Shown here: in pieces, positions 60,800-64,000 of the stretch
Layout of the letters: each line of letters starts with the position of its first letter
Numbering within the stretch: position 1 is the first letter of the stretch
Assembly: GCA_009841115.1 (NCBI GenBank)
Contig: VXML01000051.1
Span: 1-64,000, forward strand
Direction: 5' to 3'
DNA: 64,000 nt
Source of the DNA: Gemmatimonadota bacterium
GTDB taxonomy: Bacteria; Latescibacterota; UBA2968; UBA8231
Notes under the pieces: generated by a model
The model's input: only the letters and a program-made list of their open reading frames with translations
What the model was told of the DNA's origin: nothing
Databases searched by the model: none
Position numbers and translations under genes: made by a program

Positions 60800-60857
60800 A
60801 TGTATATGAAAAATAAGGCCCCGATATCGGTACTACGTAGTTCGCTGAAAACGTACG
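60800..60857 (-). promoter_or_regulatory. conserved promoter-like element, copy D
   Basis: On the minus strand the perfect palindromes ACTACGTAGT and CCGATATCGG are followed by GGCC, TTATTTTT and CATATACAT, 34 bases before the FAD oxidoreductase start. The divergent gene begins at 60892, so this copy cannot be a terminator for an upstream minus-strand gene. That favours the promoter/operator reading. Confidence 0.65.
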
Positions 60858-60891
60858 GCTCCCTATTTTATGGCCCCCGAAAAGGAAAATC

Positions 60892-61659
60892 GTGCCAGTG
60901 CCTTTCCTGAAGTTACATGGTTTTGCATTCGCAAGCCTGTTGGTCTTGCATTCATCCGTTGTATTCGCCGAAAAAAAACATGGTATCGGTATCGATATTG
61001 GCGTATCAAATTACATAAACCGGGACGATTTGGCGTCGCCCCTGTCCTATGGTGGCCAGGAACAGACAATTGGGGCCTTTTATGACTATAGAGGGGCAAA
61101 GAATCGGCATTGGGTGCGCGCCGCATATATGACCGGTAGATTGAAACCTTTGTCGTCGGCAAGTTCCGCGGACCACTATTACGGGCTCATCCAATACGGT
61201 TATGCGCGCCCGTTGTCAGGGGATTCTAGGGCAGTTATGACATTCTGGTTCGGCGGAATCTGGGATAATATGGTTTCGGCAAGAGATTATTCCTTTGGCA
61301 CCTCGGCATTGGGTGGAATACCAATCGGCACAGCGGCCTCGACGCTCAACATGGTCCTTTTGTGTGAGCTGCTACGCCCTGAAAATCGCAGAGTTGTCTT
61401 CTCTCTGTCAGCCCCATTTCTGGGCTATCTGTTGCGAAACGGATATGCTGTGAACGACTTCTCAGGGTTCTCAAGGGGGGTCATAACCAGCTTGAACAGT
61501 TACCAGCGAATTCGGTTCTGCGTGCAACATGAGCACGCCCTGGACGGTTATTGGACGCTCCGCCTTGAGTACAGGTTTATCTATCATCGGTATGTTCAAC
61601 CTTTAACGACGGTCTCAATCTTTCACGTCCTGCGTGCGGGCCTGTCGTTCCAATTCTGA
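60892..61659 (+). CDS. putative outer-membrane beta-barrel protein
   Basis: This 255-residue protein starts at GTG 60892 with AAAAGGA upstream and has a signal peptide ending VVFA-EKK. The mature part alternates amphipathic strands (HGIGIDIGVSNYI, QTIGAFYDYRG, HYYGLIQYGYARP, VMTFWFGGIWDNM) and ends LSFQF, the terminal Phe of outer-membrane barrels. No family is recognised. Its stop lies 2 bases before the start of the S41 protease gene, so the two are translated together. Confidence 0.7.
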   Translation: MPVPFLKLHGFAFASLLVLHSSVVFAEKKHGIGIDIGVSNYINRDDLASPLSYGGQEQTIGAFYDYRGAKNRHWVRAAYMTGRLKPLSSASSADHYYGLIQYGYARPLSGDSRAVMTFWFGGIWDNMVSARDYSFGTSALGGIPIGTAASTLNMVLLCELLRPENRRVVFSLSAPFLGYLLRNGYAVNDFSGFSRGVITSLNSYQRIRFCVQHEHALDGYWTLRLEYRFIYHRYVQPLTTVSIFHVLRAGLSFQF

Positions 61660-61661
61660 GA

Positions 61662-64000
<2,339 letters not shown>

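Overview
The window comes from a Gram-negative bacterium. It encodes a TonB-dependent outer-membrane receptor, small outer-membrane barrels, many signal-peptide and lipobox proteins and an LpoB-type lipoprotein. Core genes are mostly GC-rich, starts are a mixture of ATG, GTG and TTG, and Shine-Dalgarno sites of the AAGGAG type are common. A large Reg_prop regulator, several PhyH-type oxygenases, Gfo/Idh sugar oxidoreductases and uncharacterised carbohydrate-active-like proteins recall the FCB/Latescibacterota-like or planctomycete-like metagenomic lineages. That placement is an inference from gene content and has not been tested. I saw no rRNA, tRNA or CRISPR array.

Layout. 1-3.9 kb: the start of an exported protein, an AT-rich gap with a tandem repeat, and a 1062-residue propeller/AAA+ regulator. 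3.8-12.5 kb: housekeeping genes. On the minus strand these are inositol-phosphate synthase, a tRNA-dihydrouridine synthase, a NIPSNAP-like protein, 5-formyl-THF cyclo-ligase and, further on, ftsY. On the plus strand they are uppS-cdsA-rseP-queG, in operon-like order. 12.7-18.4 kb: a TonB receptor with a clear terminator, a PLP decarboxylase and an unusual ion channel. 18.4-23.2 kb: C1 and sugar metabolism (formate-THF ligase, mannonate-type SDR, sugar isomerase, Gfo/Idh dehydrogenase).

23.2-26.2 kb is an accessory patch: a BrnT/BrnA toxin-antitoxin pair between the Gfo/Idh gene and a second, broken copy of that gene's 3' end, a lipoprotein overlapping a CoiA-like gene, and a UPF0175 antitoxin whose DUF3368 partner is cut to 35 codons. 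26.3-39.5 kb: GMC and disulfide oxidoreductases, a TPR protein, a ClC transporter-SpoU methylase-Gfo/Idh operon, a COG3014-LpoB envelope operon, a nitrilase-family hydrolase and a HAD phosphatase.

39.5-48.1 kb is a minus-strand run of small-molecule-modifying enzymes. Its core is a tight four-gene set (methyltransferase, metallo-hydrolase, class V aminotransferase, AAC(3)-type acyltransferase), followed by GNAT, APH, PHP, VOC and PhyH genes. 48.3-54.2 kb is a plus-strand operon-like set (aldehyde dehydrogenase, esterase lipoprotein, beta-propeller protein, helical-barrel protein) that looks catabolic. 54.2-60.9 kb holds PhyH oxygenases, one with two catalytic domains, plus an FAD oxidoreductase. 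Four copies of one conserved promoter-like element lie upstream of these minus-strand genes. 60.9-64 kb has an outer-membrane protein, an S41 protease and the start of katG, cut by the window edge.

The most interesting signals are the repeated promoter-like element at 55-61 kb, the four-gene operon at 39.5-43.1 kb, the membrane-free propeller regulator that lacks GAFTGA, the ion channel with a beta-rich insertion and altered filter, and the decayed toxin-antitoxin patch.
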